From an uncultured Bacteroidales bacterium (GTDB taxonomy: Bacteria > Bacteroidota > Bacteroidia > Bacteroidales > WCHB1-69), in assembly GCA_905233585.1 (NCBI GenBank), contig CAJOFD010000001.1, forward strand, positions 1 through 64,000: 64,000 bases of DNA, given 5' to 3'. Shown here piece by piece: positions 24,089-32,939 of this stretch. Made by a program: the position numbers and the translations under genes. The notes under the pieces were generated by a model. It was not told the origin of the DNA, did not search any database, and saw nothing but the letters and a program-made list of their open reading frames with translations. Every line of letters starts with the position of its first letter. The stretch's first letter is position 1.

Positions 24089-24127
24089 TTTGTTTTATAA
24101 AAATAAAAAAAAATAATTATAGATATT

Positions 24128-24135
24128 CAAAGGTA
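24128..24135 (-). promoter_or_regulatory. -7 promoter element for the rpe operon
   Basis: TACCTTTG on the minus strand, 40 bases before the rpe start, fits TAnnTTTG. Confidence 0.4.
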
Positions 24136-24257
24136 ACATTTATTTTTTTATCATTTCATATTTTCGCTATGAACTTTTAAGGTTGAAGTATGTGTTTTTT
24201 AACTTTTTTTTGTGGATACTTTTGTTCTGTTATCGGTATAGTGAGTTGTAAATATGT

Positions 24258-24265
24258 TATTTTTG
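24258..24265 (+). promoter_or_regulatory. -7 promoter element for the serine hydrolase
   Basis: TATTTTTG ends six bases before the ATG at 24271, implying a leaderless mRNA. This argues for the 24271 start over an earlier in-frame ATG at 24190, and the signal peptide begins at 24271 too. Confidence 0.4.
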
Positions 24266-24270
24266 CAGAT

Positions 24271-25383
24271 ATGAAACGTTTGTTGATATTATGGATTGCA
24301 GTTGCTTGTTTGTCATTGTCAGCACAAACAAAAAGTGAACAATTTGAGTTGTTGAATTCTTATTTTGATAGTATCAACTTGGATTTTAAACGGCAAGAAA
24401 TCAATGCTGTTTTCAACGAAATGGTTCAACAGAAACATTTTAATGGGATTTTGCTGGTAGCAGTGGATACCCATATTGTTTATAAAAATGTTCATGGTTA
24501 TGCCGATTATACCAAGAAAACAAAATTAACAAATGCTTCGCAATATGAATTGGCCTCAGTTTCCAAACAATTTACAGCAGTAGCCATATTGCAATTGTAT
24601 GAACAAAACCGTTTACAATTGACAGATACTATTGGCATGTATATCAAAGATTTTCCTTATCCTGATATTACTATACACCAATTGTTGTGTCATCGTTCCG
24701 GATTGCCTGATTATTTGGAGTTTACAAAAATGTATCATAAAAATGAGAATTATAGGTTGTCAAACGACAGCCTATTGAGGATGATGCAAAGTTTCCAACC
24801 TCCCGTGTTAGCGGCGGCAGGCGAAAAATTTGAATATAGCAATACGGGATATGCTATGTTGGCGCTCGTGGTGGAACAAGTTGCCCAAATGCCTTTTCAT
24901 GAATATTTGAAAAACAATATATTTATTCCTGCCGGAATGACCCATACGTTTGTTTGGGGCAAAAACGATTTTGACAAAAATGGTTATACAATTGGACATA
25001 AAAATGGATTCAGACTTTATCAGCGGGATTTTATGTCGGCTATTGTAGGCGATAAGGCTGTTTTTTCTACGGCTGAAGATTTATTCAAATGGAATAAAAT
25101 ACTTTATAGTGATAAAATATTGAAAGATACAACATTATTGTTGGCATATATGCCCAAACATGCCGATTGTCCATTGACTCAAAATTACGGTTATGGTTGG
25201 CGATTGACTCGGGATAATCATAATCAGGAGATTATATATCATGGCGGTTTGTGGAACGGCAATAACAATATGTTTATGCGAAGATTGAAAGACAGGGCTT
25301 GTATTGTCATTTTGTCCAATTGTTTCAACCGTAGTTTTGGGGGCAGGAGTGACCAAATTTTAGATATTTTGTATGCTTTGTAA
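24271..25383 (+). CDS. Secreted serine hydrolase, class C beta-lactamase family
   Basis: A 370-residue exported penicillin-binding-fold enzyme. The signal peptide runs to Leu-Ser-Ala-Gln near 19. The active-site triad is complete: Ser106-Val-Ser-Lys109, Tyr189-Ser-Asn, and His-Gly-Gly near 324 in place of KTG, as in class C-like esterases and DD-peptidases. It probably acts on peptidoglycan peptides or esters in the periplasm; true beta-lactamase activity cannot be inferred. It is transcribed alone from a near-leaderless promoter and followed by its own terminator. Confidence 0.88.
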   Translation: MKRLLILWIAVACLSLSAQTKSEQFELLNSYFDSINLDFKRQEINAVFNEMVQQKHFNGILLVAVDTHIVYKNVHGYADYTKKTKLTNASQYELASVSKQFTAVAILQLYEQNRLQLTDTIGMYIKDFPYPDITIHQLLCHRSGLPDYLEFTKMYHKNENYRLSNDSLLRMMQSFQPPVLAAAGEKFEYSNTGYAMLALVVEQVAQMPFHEYLKNNIFIPAGMTHTFVWGKNDFDKNGYTIGHKNGFRLYQRDFMSAIVGDKAVFSTAEDLFKWNKILYSDKILKDTTLLLAYMPKHADCPLTQNYGYGWRLTRDNHNQEIIYHGGLWNGNNNMFMRRLKDRACIVILSNCFNRSFGGRSDQILDILYAL

Positions 25384-25387
25384 ATAT

Positions 25388-25423
25388 AAAAAGAAAGAAA
25401 TGGGATTTTTCTTTCTTTTTTTT
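25388..25423 (+). terminator. A/T-rich terminator after the serine hydrolase
   Basis: AAAAAGAAAGAAA (25388-25400) pairs perfectly with TTTCTTTCTTTTT (25408-25420) and runs into more T. The stem is weak in GC but long. Confidence 0.6.
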
Positions 25424-25444
25424 ATTTTGTATGTTTTTTTGTGT

Positions 25445-25452
25445 TACCTTTG
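25445..25452 (+). promoter_or_regulatory. -7 promoter element for fba
   Basis: TACCTTTG with a TTTG 15 bases upstream (25426-25429); the fba ATG is 36 bases downstream. Confidence 0.45.
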
Positions 25453-25487
25453 CCACATAGATTTGGAAACAAAATAAATATATTAGT

Positions 25488-26459
25488 ATGAAATCATATA
25501 AAGAGTTAGGTTTAGTCAATTCAAGAGAAATTTTCAAAAAGGCTATGGCTGGCAAATATGCCATTCCTGCTTTTAATTTCAACAATCTTGAGCAATTACA
25601 AGCCATCATTATGGCCTGTGTGGAAACAAAATCACCAGTAATTTTGCAAGTGTCAAGCGGAGCAAGAAAATATGCCAATGCCAATTTGTTGAAAAACATG
25701 GCAAAAGGTGCTGTTGAGTTTGCTCATGAATTGGGTTACGATATTCCTATCGTATTGCATTTGGACCATGGCGATAGTTTTGAATTGTGCCAATCGTGCA
25801 TAGAATCCGGTTTTTCTTCAGTAATGATAGATGGTTCTCATTTGAGTTATGAAGAAAATATTGCCCTTACCAAAAAAGTGGTGGATTATGCTCATCAATT
25901 TGATGTTACCGTAGAAGGTGAGTTGGGTGTTTTGGCTGGTATAGAAGATGAGGTATCGGCAGAACATCATACATACACACGTCCGGAAGAAGTGGAAGAC
26001 TTTGTAAAAAGAACAGGTGTGGATTCTTTGGCCATTTCTATTGGCACTTCTCATGGGGCTTTTAAGTTTAAGGTAAAACCCGGCGAGGCTATTCCTCCTT
26101 TGCGTTTTGATATTTTGGAAGAAGTGCAAAAAAGAATACCTGGATTCCCTATTGTTTTGCATGGGGCATCTTCTGTTCCTCAAGATATTGTTAATGAAAT
26201 AAATCAATATGGCGGAAAAATAGAAAATTCTGCAGGGGTGCCAGAAGACCAATTGAGAAAAGCAGCTGAATCGGCTGTTTGTAAAATTAATATAGATTCT
26301 GACGGACGTTTGGCAATGACTGCTGCTGTAAGAAAAGTCTTGGCAGAAAATCCGAGCGAATTTGACCCGAGAAAATATTTAGGACCTGCCAGAGAAAAAC
26401 TTAAAGAGCTATACAAACATAAAATTGTCAATGTATTAGGCAGTGCTAACAAGGCATAA
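25488..26459 (+). CDS. fba: Class II fructose-bisphosphate aldolase
   Basis: A 323-residue zinc-dependent aldolase of glycolysis and gluconeogenesis. Zinc ligands appear in Leu-His-Leu-Asp-His-Gly-Asp near 86-92 and later in Gly-Thr-Ser-His-Gly-Ala and Leu-His-Gly-Ala-Ser-Ser; Glu-Gly-Glu-Leu-Gly lies near 144, and Lys-Ile-Asn-Ile-Asp-Ser-Asp-Gly-Arg near 266 binds the C1 phosphate. Length is that of the class IIB group. Single-gene unit with a clear promoter and a strong terminator. Confidence 0.96.
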   Translation: MKSYKELGLVNSREIFKKAMAGKYAIPAFNFNNLEQLQAIIMACVETKSPVILQVSSGARKYANANLLKNMAKGAVEFAHELGYDIPIVLHLDHGDSFELCQSCIESGFSSVMIDGSHLSYEENIALTKKVVDYAHQFDVTVEGELGVLAGIEDEVSAEHHTYTRPEEVEDFVKRTGVDSLAISIGTSHGAFKFKVKPGEAIPPLRFDILEEVQKRIPGFPIVLHGASSVPQDIVNEINQYGGKIENSAGVPEDQLRKAAESAVCKINIDSDGRLAMTAAVRKVLAENPSEFDPRKYLGPAREKLKELYKHKIVNVLGSANKA

Positions 26460-26485
26460 TATTGTTATACAGAAATAAAACCTAT

Positions 26486-26511
26486 GGGACGATATTGGTC
26501 GTCCCTTTTTT
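26486..26511 (+). terminator. Intrinsic terminator after fba
   Basis: GGGACGA (26486-26492), six-base loop, TCGTCCC (26499-26505), then six T. Strong stem. Confidence 0.9.
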
Positions 26512-26583
26512 GTTGTGAAATGGATATAGAGCATATAAGAATGCTTTGTTTAGTTGATTGTAGAGCGGAGAGAAATGAAAATT

Positions 26584-26611
26584 GTCGGGGCACAAATATT
26601 TGTGCCCCGAC
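26584..26611. repeat. 28-base perfect palindrome
   Basis: The two halves (GTCGGGGCACAAAT and its exact complement) meet without a loop. No T tract follows on either strand, so it is not a normal terminator. It is GC-rich in an A/T-rich gap and looks like a REP-type dispersed palindrome. Confidence 0.75.
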
Positions 26612-26713
26612 GGCTAATGAGGAAAAAATTAAAGAATCTTAGATTTAAATATCCTATATAGGGTGTGTTGTATGTAAAAAAATAGTTTTTATAAAAAAAC
26701 GGACACAGAAATA

Positions 26714-27463
26714 TCAGTTTGTTTGTTTATACCATGTTTGGATATAGTGTGCCCCGTCATATAAATTAAAATTGGAATATTCCTCTTTGTTAAAAGAGGC
26801 TTTCAGAAGTGTTGTTTCTTTATCAGAAATTACTTTAGATATATCTTTTCTTTTGTATTCCATTATTTGCATTCTGCTTTTTGACAGCAAAGATGTTTCT
26901 TTGTCCCATATATATGTTTGCGTAATTCGGGTTATGTTTTGATGTGCTGGAAAACAAATCTGCCTTATTAAAGAGAATACAGCAGGAGTTTCGTCTGCAG
27001 ATAGAATTTCATGTTTAGTGACGAATAATTTTTCTTGTAAGTAATAGGAACTCATATTATCAAGTAATATTTCAGGCCACAGATAAGGAAACAGACAAGA
27101 AATTTTACACCAAGATTCTTTGTTTTCAACACTATATGTTTTCTTTTTATGATTGATAACAAACCAAGTGTGTTGATTGAAAATATATTGTATTGAATCT
27201 TTGATAGATAGAATGTTGTATTGTACGATAGGTTCCAAATGCTTTATAGAAGTAACTTGACAAAAGAGAATTTGATATTGGGCAGAATGATTTTTTCTCA
27301 TCATATCATTTACTTTTATGTGGATTTCTCCTGACAAAATATTTTTATTTAAAGAAGTATAATGTTCAATGACATCAATGTTCATTTTCTCTGTTTGCGT
27401 ATTTTGAGCCAATAGTATACTGATAATAAAAATGTTACAGTATGTAAAAAATATCCGTTTCAT
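26714..27463 (-). CDS. Secreted protein, LolA-like fold suspected
   Basis: A 249-residue protein with an N-terminal signal (hydrophobic residues 8-18, Leu-Leu-Ala-Gln). The body alternates strands with polar turns: Leu-Ser-Gly-Glu-Ile-His-Ile-Lys-Val, Tyr-Gln-Ile-Leu-Phe-Cys-Gln-Val, Gln-Tyr-Ile-Phe-Asn-Gln-His-Thr-Trp-Phe-Val-Ile, and Glu-Thr-Ser-Leu-Leu-Ser-Lys-Ser near 195, reminiscent of outer-membrane lipoprotein-sorting (LolA-like) proteins common in Bacteroidota. I do not recognise the family with certainty. It follows a small lipoprotein by 29 bases. The surrounding 2 kb is poor in genes and rich in palindromes. Confidence 0.65.
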   Translation of the reverse strand: MKRIFFTYCNIFIISILLAQNTQTEKMNIDVIEHYTSLNKNILSGEIHIKVNDMMRKNHSAQYQILFCQVTSIKHLEPIVQYNILSIKDSIQYIFNQHTWFVINHKKKTYSVENKESWCKISCLFPYLWPEILLDNMSSYYLQEKLFVTKHEILSADETPAVFSLIRQICFPAHQNITRITQTYIWDKETSLLSKSRMQIMEYKRKDISKVISDKETTLLKASFNKEEYSNFNLYDGAHYIQTWYKQTN

Positions 27464-27492
27464 AATGTTTAAATTTTAGTCGGGATTACTAT

Positions 27493-27723
27493 TTATACAT
27501 TGAAAATAACACTGGTATGCATCTGCTCTGGCCGCTTCGTATTTTGCAACGGCAGAATGAATATATTAAAAACATTGGGATTATTATCTATAATGGGATT
27601 TACAGAATAATAATGGTTTTGTTTTATTGTAGTTTTTTCTGCTTTTTGGCATGCTGTTAGCAGTAGTATTATTCCTATTATTATTGCCCCTACAATCAAG
27701 GCTTTTTTGTTGTTTCTTTTCAT
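27493..27723 (-). CDS. Small lipoprotein
   Basis: A 76-residue predicted lipoprotein starting Lys-Arg-Asn-Asn-Lys-Lys, with a hydrophobic core Ile-Ile-Ile-Gly-Ile-Ile-Leu and lipobox Leu-Leu-Thr-Ala-Cys (Cys25). An in-frame ATG at 27804 gives a longer frame, but the signal sequence places the start at 27723. About 50 mature residues follow, with no recognised domain. Its position just before a secreted strand-rich protein resembles the small-peptide/propeller pairs of Bacteroidota, but I cannot name the family. Confidence 0.5.
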   Translation of the reverse strand: MKRNNKKALIVGAIIIGIILLLTACQKAEKTTIKQNHYYSVNPIIDNNPNVFNIFILPLQNTKRPEQMHTSVIFNV

Positions 27724-27804
27724 GTTTTGTAATTTTTTATATTTTATATTATTTTTCGGATTAAGAAAAGAAATGTTTCCAAACAGTAATCTTCCTTTAT
27801 CCAT

Positions 27805-28380
27805 ACTGTCTCATTGTGTATTCTATTTCTTTTTATCAGACAGTGTCTTTTTTATAGAGAGATACAAGTCCTGACGTTACGTTGTAACAAGGGCAATCTC
27901 TCTTGTCTTTACCTCGTGTGCCGATAGATACGGGAAACACACAAGGCTCTTTTGTTCGGGTATTTTCGCTTTGCCGAGGAAGTAAACACAATGTTTGTAT
28001 GGCAAATGCGGATAGATATTTATGAATAAAACAAAGTTAATGTGTTTGATATTTATCTTGAGTATATTTTGCAGAATTACAACAAAATGACCGATAAAAA
28101 TTGAAAATGGAACACATAAAAAGATGTGCTCTAAAAGCCGATAAGTTATACCTGACAAAGTAGTAGTCATTTTGTTTTTTATTTTTAGTTGTGGAATATG
28201 TCCGAAGAAATATTTTTGCAAATATATAAAAAATATCTAAATAAAACATAATCAGATAGATTTTTTTTGCAGGGTAAAAATTAGTGAGCAAGTATTGAAA
28301 AATATAGGATTATTTGTTCGCCAATTGGCACAATAATCATAATAATAGGAAAAATATAAGGTGCTTGATGTCAGAGTGTA
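27805..28380. other. Gene-poor stretch with an inverted repeat
   Basis: No convincing gene. Open frames on the minus strand (27877-28221, 28037-28291) lack family features and overlap each other. A nested inverted repeat is present: CAAAATGAC (28083-28091) with GTCATTTTG (28166-28174), enclosing CACAT/ATGTG (28113-28117 and 28124-28128); a T-rich tail follows the right arm on the plus strand. Confidence 0.5.
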
Positions 28381-28409
28381 TAGGGCTGCCATATCATATG
28401 GCAGCCCTA
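28381..28409. repeat. 29-base palindrome
   Basis: TAGGGCTGCCATAT (28381-28394), one base, then its exact complement (28396-28409). It has no T tract, and lies 11 bases before the terminator at 28421-28450. With the element at 26584 it forms a pair of GC-rich palindromes flanking the gene-poor stretch. Confidence 0.7.
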
Positions 28410-28420
28410 CAAAATTTTAA

Positions 28421-28450
28421 AAAAATCCCCACTCGAGAGTGGGGATTTTT
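28421..28450 (-). terminator. Terminator after the acyl-CoA dehydrogenase gene
   Basis: AAAAATCCCCACT and AGTGGGGATTTTT flank CGAG. The minus-strand side ends in T, 15 bases beyond the stop of the dehydrogenase gene. It is symmetrical and could work in both directions. Confidence 0.85.
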
Positions 28451-28464
28451 AGGTGAGAGTTATT

Positions 28465-30177
28465 CTATCGATTTATTTGTTTATAGGCTTCCCATGTTGT
28501 TTCGTCAATGGAGAGAATATAATTTTCTTTTTCTCTGTTTTGAGCGTCTGCCATGGCAATGAAAATATGAGCAGAATCAACAAACATATCATTTTTGTTT
28601 GCATCTGCCAATAGAAGATGTCCCATAATGATATTGGCTGCTGTTTCCACCAAGCGTCTGGCAATTAAATCATAAATTTCAGCGTTGTTGACAGCCTTTG
28701 CTTTTTCGCATATCATTTCATAACGGGTTCTCATATCTATTAACTTGTTTTTCAATGATTCAAATTCAGGCTTGATAGATTGAGTTTCGTATTCTTTCAT
28801 TTGGTTGAGATATACGCCTGTACCGACGGCACGAATGGCAGCCACTACTTGTAATTGAGATGTGCCTTCGTATATGGATGTAATACGGGCGTCACGATAC
28901 ATTCTTTCCATAGGAAAATCTTTCATATAGCCAGTTCCGCCATGCACTTGTATTGCATCGTAGGTTACCTGATTGACATATTCACTGGACATCAATTTCA
29001 ACATCGGAGTATAAGCATCTGCCAATTTCTGATATAGTTTCATTTCTGTACGTTCTTCTGGTGTTAATGAACGTTCTTTGGCAATGGTTTCATATATCTT
29101 ATACATGTCCACAAAACGGCTGTTTTCATACAAGAGAGAACGGGCAGCGTCTATTTTTGCTTTCATATTGCCCAACATTTCTTTGATAGCTGAAAAATTG
29201 ATGATTTTTTTGCCATATTGTTCTCTTTCGTTAGCGTATTTCACGGTTTCCCTATAAGCGGCTTCGGACAAGCCCACAGATTGTGCTGCCACGCCAAGTC
29301 GTGCCCCGTTCATCAAGGTCATGACATATTTAATCAAGCCGAATCTGCGTTCCCCAACCAATTGGGCTGGAGCATTGTTGAATACCAATTCGCAGGTAGG
29401 AGAGCCTTTGATACCTAATTTGTGTTCAATTCTTCTTACGGTAACGGCTTTGTCTTTTCTGTCGTAGAGAAAATAAGACAAACCTCTTGCATCTTTAGTA
29501 CCTTCTTCCGAACGAGCCAACACCAATTTAATATCGGCATCGCCATTGGTGATGAAGCGTTTTACGCCATTGAGTCGCCAGCAGTTGTTCTGTTCATCAA
29601 AATGGGCTTTAAGTTGTACGGCTTGCAGGTCAGAGCCGGCATCTGGTTCGGTCAGGTCCATTGAACAGGTATAACCTTTGTTAATCAAAGGTAGATATTT
29701 GTTTTTTAACTCTTCAGAAGCAAATTCATAGATGGTTTCTGCACAATCCTGCAGACCCCAAATATTAGCGAAGCCACAATCGGCACGTGCTACCATTTCG
29801 GCGGCCATAACGTATGGCACCATAGAAAAGTTCAGCCCATTGTATTTTCGAGGCAAGGCTATACCGTATACCCCTGCATCTGTCAATGCCCGATGATTTT
29901 CTTGTGTGCCCTTGGCGTAAACGACTTCGCCATTTACCAAATGGGCACCTTCTTCATCAACACTTTCTGCATTGGGTGCAATAATATCTCCGCATATTTC
30001 TCCAATAATTTCCAAAATTTTGGCATAGGAGTCCATAGCATCGTCAAAATCTATGGGTGCAGTATCGTATTGTTCTGCTTCTTTATAATTGTTTTCTTTC
30101 AATTCAACAATCTTTTTCATCAAAGGATGAGAAAGGTGAAATTGTAGAAATTCGTTGTCTAAAAAAAAGTTTGCCAT
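28465..30177 (-). CDS. Acyl-CoA dehydrogenase
   Basis: A 570-residue FAD enzyme oxidising acyl-CoA to enoyl-CoA or the reverse. The dehydrogenase core has Met-Asp-Leu-Thr-Glu-Pro-Asp-Ala-Gly-Ser-Asp near 165, Lys-Arg-Phe-Ile-Thr-Asn-Gly near 196, and Tyr-Glu-Gly-Thr-Ser-Gln with the catalytic Glu near 437. A helical extension of about 120 residues follows the core, as in the longer members of the family. It is 26 bases downstream of etfA, whose product is its electron partner. A role in short-chain acyl-CoA (butyrate-type) metabolism is likely but the chain length cannot be read from the sequence. Confidence 0.94.
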   Translation of the reverse strand: MANFFLDNEFLQFHLSHPLMKKIVELKENNYKEAEQYDTAPIDFDDAMDSYAKILEIIGEICGDIIAPNAESVDEEGAHLVNGEVVYAKGTQENHRALTDAGVYGIALPRKYNGLNFSMVPYVMAAEMVARADCGFANIWGLQDCAETIYEFASEELKNKYLPLINKGYTCSMDLTEPDAGSDLQAVQLKAHFDEQNNCWRLNGVKRFITNGDADIKLVLARSEEGTKDARGLSYFLYDRKDKAVTVRRIEHKLGIKGSPTCELVFNNAPAQLVGERRFGLIKYVMTLMNGARLGVAAQSVGLSEAAYRETVKYANEREQYGKKIINFSAIKEMLGNMKAKIDAARSLLYENSRFVDMYKIYETIAKERSLTPEERTEMKLYQKLADAYTPMLKLMSSEYVNQVTYDAIQVHGGTGYMKDFPMERMYRDARITSIYEGTSQLQVVAAIRAVGTGVYLNQMKEYETQSIKPEFESLKNKLIDMRTRYEMICEKAKAVNNAEIYDLIARRLVETAANIIMGHLLLADANKNDMFVDSAHIFIAMADAQNREKENYILSIDETTWEAYKQINR

Positions 30178-30203
30178 AATTCTTTTTATTTTACTATCAA
30201 AAT

Positions 30204-31220
30204 TTATTTAGCATGTTTTTTATAATATGTAATCAACTTGGGCAATACCTGCATAACATCACCCACAAGGGTATAGTCTGCAATGGCATTGATAGGAGCG
30301 TTTACATCGGTATTGATACTGATAATTTTAGCTGACTGATCCATACCTGCTCTATGTTGTACAGACCCTGAAATGCCGCAAGCGATATACAATTTGGGTC
30401 TTACGGTAACCCCTGTTTGTCCAATTTGCCTTTCGTGTTCGCAAAATCCTGCATCTACTGCAGCCCGGGTGGCTCCAACTTCTGCATTTAATACGTCAGC
30501 CAATTGGAACAAATGATTGAAATTTTCTCTATTGCCCATACCATAACCGCCTGCAACAATAATTCTAGCCCCTTTCAAATCCACTTTGGGTTCTTCCACT
30601 TGTCTGTCTATAATCTGCACAAGTTCATCTATAGCAGTAGGTATGGTTATGTTTATTGGTTTTATTACAGGGTTATTTTTCGGTAGTGTTTCCAATTTCA
30701 TCACACCTTCCCTAACAGTAGCCATTTGCGGACGTGTTTCAGGATTGACAATTGTTGCAATAATATTGCCTCCAAAAGCTGGTCTTATTTGATAAAGCAA
30801 ATTGTCGTATGTAATATTCTTTTTGTTATCAGTATGATTGCCGATCTCCAAAGAGGTACAATCTGCAGTAAGTCCGCAACGCAAAGCCGAAGCAATATGC
30901 GGAGCCAAATCTCTGCCTACCGAAGTGGCTCCAAAAAGCACAATCTCAGGTTTTTCTGCTTCAAACAAGCCTTGAACTACGTGTGCATGGGGCATACTTC
31001 TGTAGGGAAACAAACGTTTGTCGTCTAATGTATGAATGGTATCTACGCCGAAATAATGCAATTCATCTATGGCTTTGTCCAATTGAAAGCCGAGCAAAAC
31101 TGCTTCTAATTTTACGTTCAATTGTTGTGCCAATTTTTTCCCTTTGGAAAGCAATTCTTTGGATACTTCTGCTACCGATCCATTGTCTTTTTGTTCGCAA
31201 TATACAAATATGTTGTTCAT
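30204..31220 (-). CDS. etfA: Electron transfer flavoprotein alpha subunit
   Basis: A 338-residue ETF alpha subunit. The C-terminal FAD domain shows Ala-Gly-Gly-Tyr-Gly-Met-Gly near 219, Gly-Ala-Thr-Arg-Ala-Ala-Val-Asp-Ala-Gly near 244, Gln-Ile-Gly-Gln-Thr-Gly near 262 and Cys-Gly-Ile-Ser-Gly-Ser-Val-Gln-His near 281. It pairs with the etfB product to carry electrons to or from acyl-CoA dehydrogenase. The order etfB, etfA, acd in one operon fits a bcd-etf type complex; bifurcation is possible but not shown by motif here. Confidence 0.96.
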   Translation of the reverse strand: MNNIFVYCEQKDNGSVAEVSKELLSKGKKLAQQLNVKLEAVLLGFQLDKAIDELHYFGVDTIHTLDDKRLFPYRSMPHAHVVQGLFEAEKPEIVLFGATSVGRDLAPHIASALRCGLTADCTSLEIGNHTDNKKNITYDNLLYQIRPAFGGNIIATIVNPETRPQMATVREGVMKLETLPKNNPVIKPINITIPTAIDELVQIIDRQVEEPKVDLKGARIIVAGGYGMGNRENFNHLFQLADVLNAEVGATRAAVDAGFCEHERQIGQTGVTVRPKLYIACGISGSVQHRAGMDQSAKIISINTDVNAPINAIADYTLVGDVMQVLPKLITYYKKHAK

Positions 31221-31252
31221 AAACTTTCTAAATCAATAAAACTTTAAAATTA

Positions 31253-32125
31253 TTATCCACCGATGACCTTGCTGTCTATCAATTCCACCATCATTTGTTC
31301 AATATCGTTGTCGCAAGCGGACAATACTTTAGAGTCTTTTTGTGTCAAAACGATATTATCGACTTTTTTTACCTTGGTGGGAGAGCCGTTCAAACCCAAA
31401 TGTTCCACATTGGCATTGACAGCATCGGCATTCCATTCTTCTATATGTAAATAAGGTCTTTCTTCATACAATTTTTTGTATTGGTTACCTACTGATTCCA
31501 TTTCGGTTTTAGCCTTGGCATATTTGTATTTCAACACCAAATTGGCTTTTCTGCTTCTGCATGTTTTTGCCGAAGAATGTACGGTTACCAACAAGGGCAG
31601 TTTGGCTTTTACAATTTCAAAACCATGTTCCAACCTGCGTTTTATTGTCATTGTTTGAGGTTCTACACCAACAATTTCTTCTGCGTAGGTAACTTGTGCA
31701 AAATGTAATTTTTCTGCAATTTGGGGACCCACTTGTGCGGTATCGCCGTCAATGGCTTGCAATCCGCAAAAAATAAGGTTGGGATTTAATTTTTCTACGG
31801 CTTTTGACAAGGCATACGATGTCGCTAAGGTGTCAGAACCTGCAAATTTGGCATCAGACAGCAAAAAACCGCCATCAGCACCTCTGTACATGGCTTCTCT
31901 GATAATATCTGTTGCTCTTGTCGGCCCCATAGTGATAACGTGGACGGTAGCATCCGGTATTTGGGATTTTACCTCCAAGGCCATTTCCAAAGCATTAAGG
32001 TCATCTGGATTAAATATTGCGGGAAGGACGGCTCTGTTGATAGTCCCGTCTTCTTTCATGGCATCTTTACCGACATTTCTCGTGTCCGGCACTTGCTTAG
32101 CCAATACAACTATACGAAAACTCAT
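31253..32125 (-). CDS. etfB: Electron transfer flavoprotein beta subunit
   Basis: A 290-residue ETF beta subunit. Family marks are Lys-Gln-Val-Pro-Asp-Thr near 10, Asn-Pro-Asp-Asp-Leu-Asn-Ala-Leu-Glu near 39, Arg-Gly-Ala-Asp-Gly-Gly near 81, Gly-Leu-Gln-Ala-Ile-Asp-Gly-Asp-Thr-Ala-Gln-Val-Gly-Pro near 121-134, and Arg-Arg-Leu-Glu-His-Gly near 164. It is the first gene of the etfB-etfA-acyl-CoA dehydrogenase operon and carries the promoter at 32155-32182. Confidence 0.96.
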   Translation of the reverse strand: MSFRIVVLAKQVPDTRNVGKDAMKEDGTINRAVLPAIFNPDDLNALEMALEVKSQIPDATVHVITMGPTRATDIIREAMYRGADGGFLLSDAKFAGSDTLATSYALSKAVEKLNPNLIFCGLQAIDGDTAQVGPQIAEKLHFAQVTYAEEIVGVEPQTMTIKRRLEHGFEIVKAKLPLLVTVHSSAKTCRSRKANLVLKYKYAKAKTEMESVGNQYKKLYEERPYLHIEEWNADAVNANVEHLGLNGSPTKVKKVDNIVLTQKDSKVLSACDNDIEQMMVELIDSKVIGG

Positions 32126-32154
32126 ATAAATTTATATTTAAAATTATTTGTTTG

Positions 32155-32182
32155 CAAAGATAGCATTTTTTTTGTAAACAAA
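32155..32182 (-). promoter_or_regulatory. Promoter of the etf operon
   Basis: On the minus strand TTTG (32182-32179), 16 bases, TATCTTTG (32162-32155), 30 bases before the etfB start. Confidence 0.5.
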
Positions 32183-32227
32183 ATCATAACGATAAAAATC
32201 AATGTTGTTGCCGTATAAAATATCGTT

Positions 32228-32273
32228 TATCAAAAAATAAAAGTCCTGAAAATCATATCGGTTTTCAGGACTT
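32228..32273 (-). terminator. Terminator between the SUMF1-like gene and the etf operon
   Basis: AAGTCCTGAAAA (32241-32252) pairs with TTTTCAGGACTT (32262-32273); on the minus strand it runs into a T-rich tail (32240-32228). By strand it lies downstream of the SUMF1-like gene at 32297. Confidence 0.85.
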
Positions 32274-32296
32274 GTGTCTGTTAATAAAATCCAAGT

Positions 32297-32914
32297 CTAT
32301 TGTTGTATCGGTACGATTACGCAACGGAATCCCACTTCAGTTGTTTCTCTGTAAGGTATTGTTCTTAAAGTGTAGGGACTTGCACCTACAACAATATAAC
32401 CGTCTTCTGTAACTTCTTTAACATTGTCTGCAATACCTGTAATTTTTTTCGCCGAAGTGTTTACCGTACCGAAATCACCGCCTCTGGTTTTGTCGCTTTG
32501 CTCATAAGCCATTTGCATTTGGGCTAATGTCGGCAACTGATACATATAATTAATAGTAGTTTTTTTTGAGCGTTTGGAATCATTGTAATCTGTTCTCCAT
32601 AAACAATAGGCTTTTATTTGCTGGAGTGTTAATCCGATGATGGGCATATCGAGGTATTTATCGGAAGAAAATATGTCTTTTGTGCCATATATTTCATCGC
32701 ATACCATTTCGTCAGGCAAGGCTGAGTTATAAAAAGTTTTGTTTACTTTGAGCATTTGGTTCAGATATACCAGATAATCGCCAACGGTAACTTCGTGAGC
32801 ATCAATGTATATTTGATTTTTTGCGTCTAATAAAATTTTGGCGTTTTTGCCATTGTCTGCCATTGATATACTTGCAAAAAACAAGATGATAGTTGCTAAG
32901 ATTATATTTTTCAT
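32297..32914 (-). CDS. Short secreted SUMF1 (FGE-like) protein
   Basis: A 205-residue protein with a signal peptide (to Ser-Met-Ala-Asp near 20). Remnants of the SUMF1/FGE domain are clear: Asp-Ala-His-Glu-Val-Thr-Val-Gly-Asp-Tyr-Leu near 39, Leu-Gln-Gln-Ile-Lys-Ala-Tyr-Cys-Leu-Trp near 97, Tyr-Gln-Leu-Pro-Thr near 125, Asn-Val-Lys-Glu-Val-Thr near 164 and Gly-Phe-Arg-Cys-Val near the end. It is shorter than catalytic FGE, and the usual Arg-Gly-Gly-Ser-Trp block is missing, so it is probably a structural or binding protein. It starts 26 bases after the methyltransferase gene upstream. Confidence 0.75.
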   Translation of the reverse strand: MKNIILATIILFFASISMADNGKNAKILLDAKNQIYIDAHEVTVGDYLVYLNQMLKVNKTFYNSALPDEMVCDEIYGTKDIFSSDKYLDMPIIGLTLQQIKAYCLWRTDYNDSKRSKKTTINYMYQLPTLAQMQMAYEQSDKTRGGDFGTVNTSAKKITGIADNVKEVTEDGYIVVGASPYTLRTIPYRETTEVGFRCVIVPIQQ

Positions 32915-32939
32915 ATTCTGTTTATTTTTGGTTATACAA

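Noticed and set aside
27877..28291. Two overlapping minus-strand frames of 84-114 residues
   Set aside because: No family features, overlapping in different frames, and they cover an inverted repeat. Treated as intergenic.
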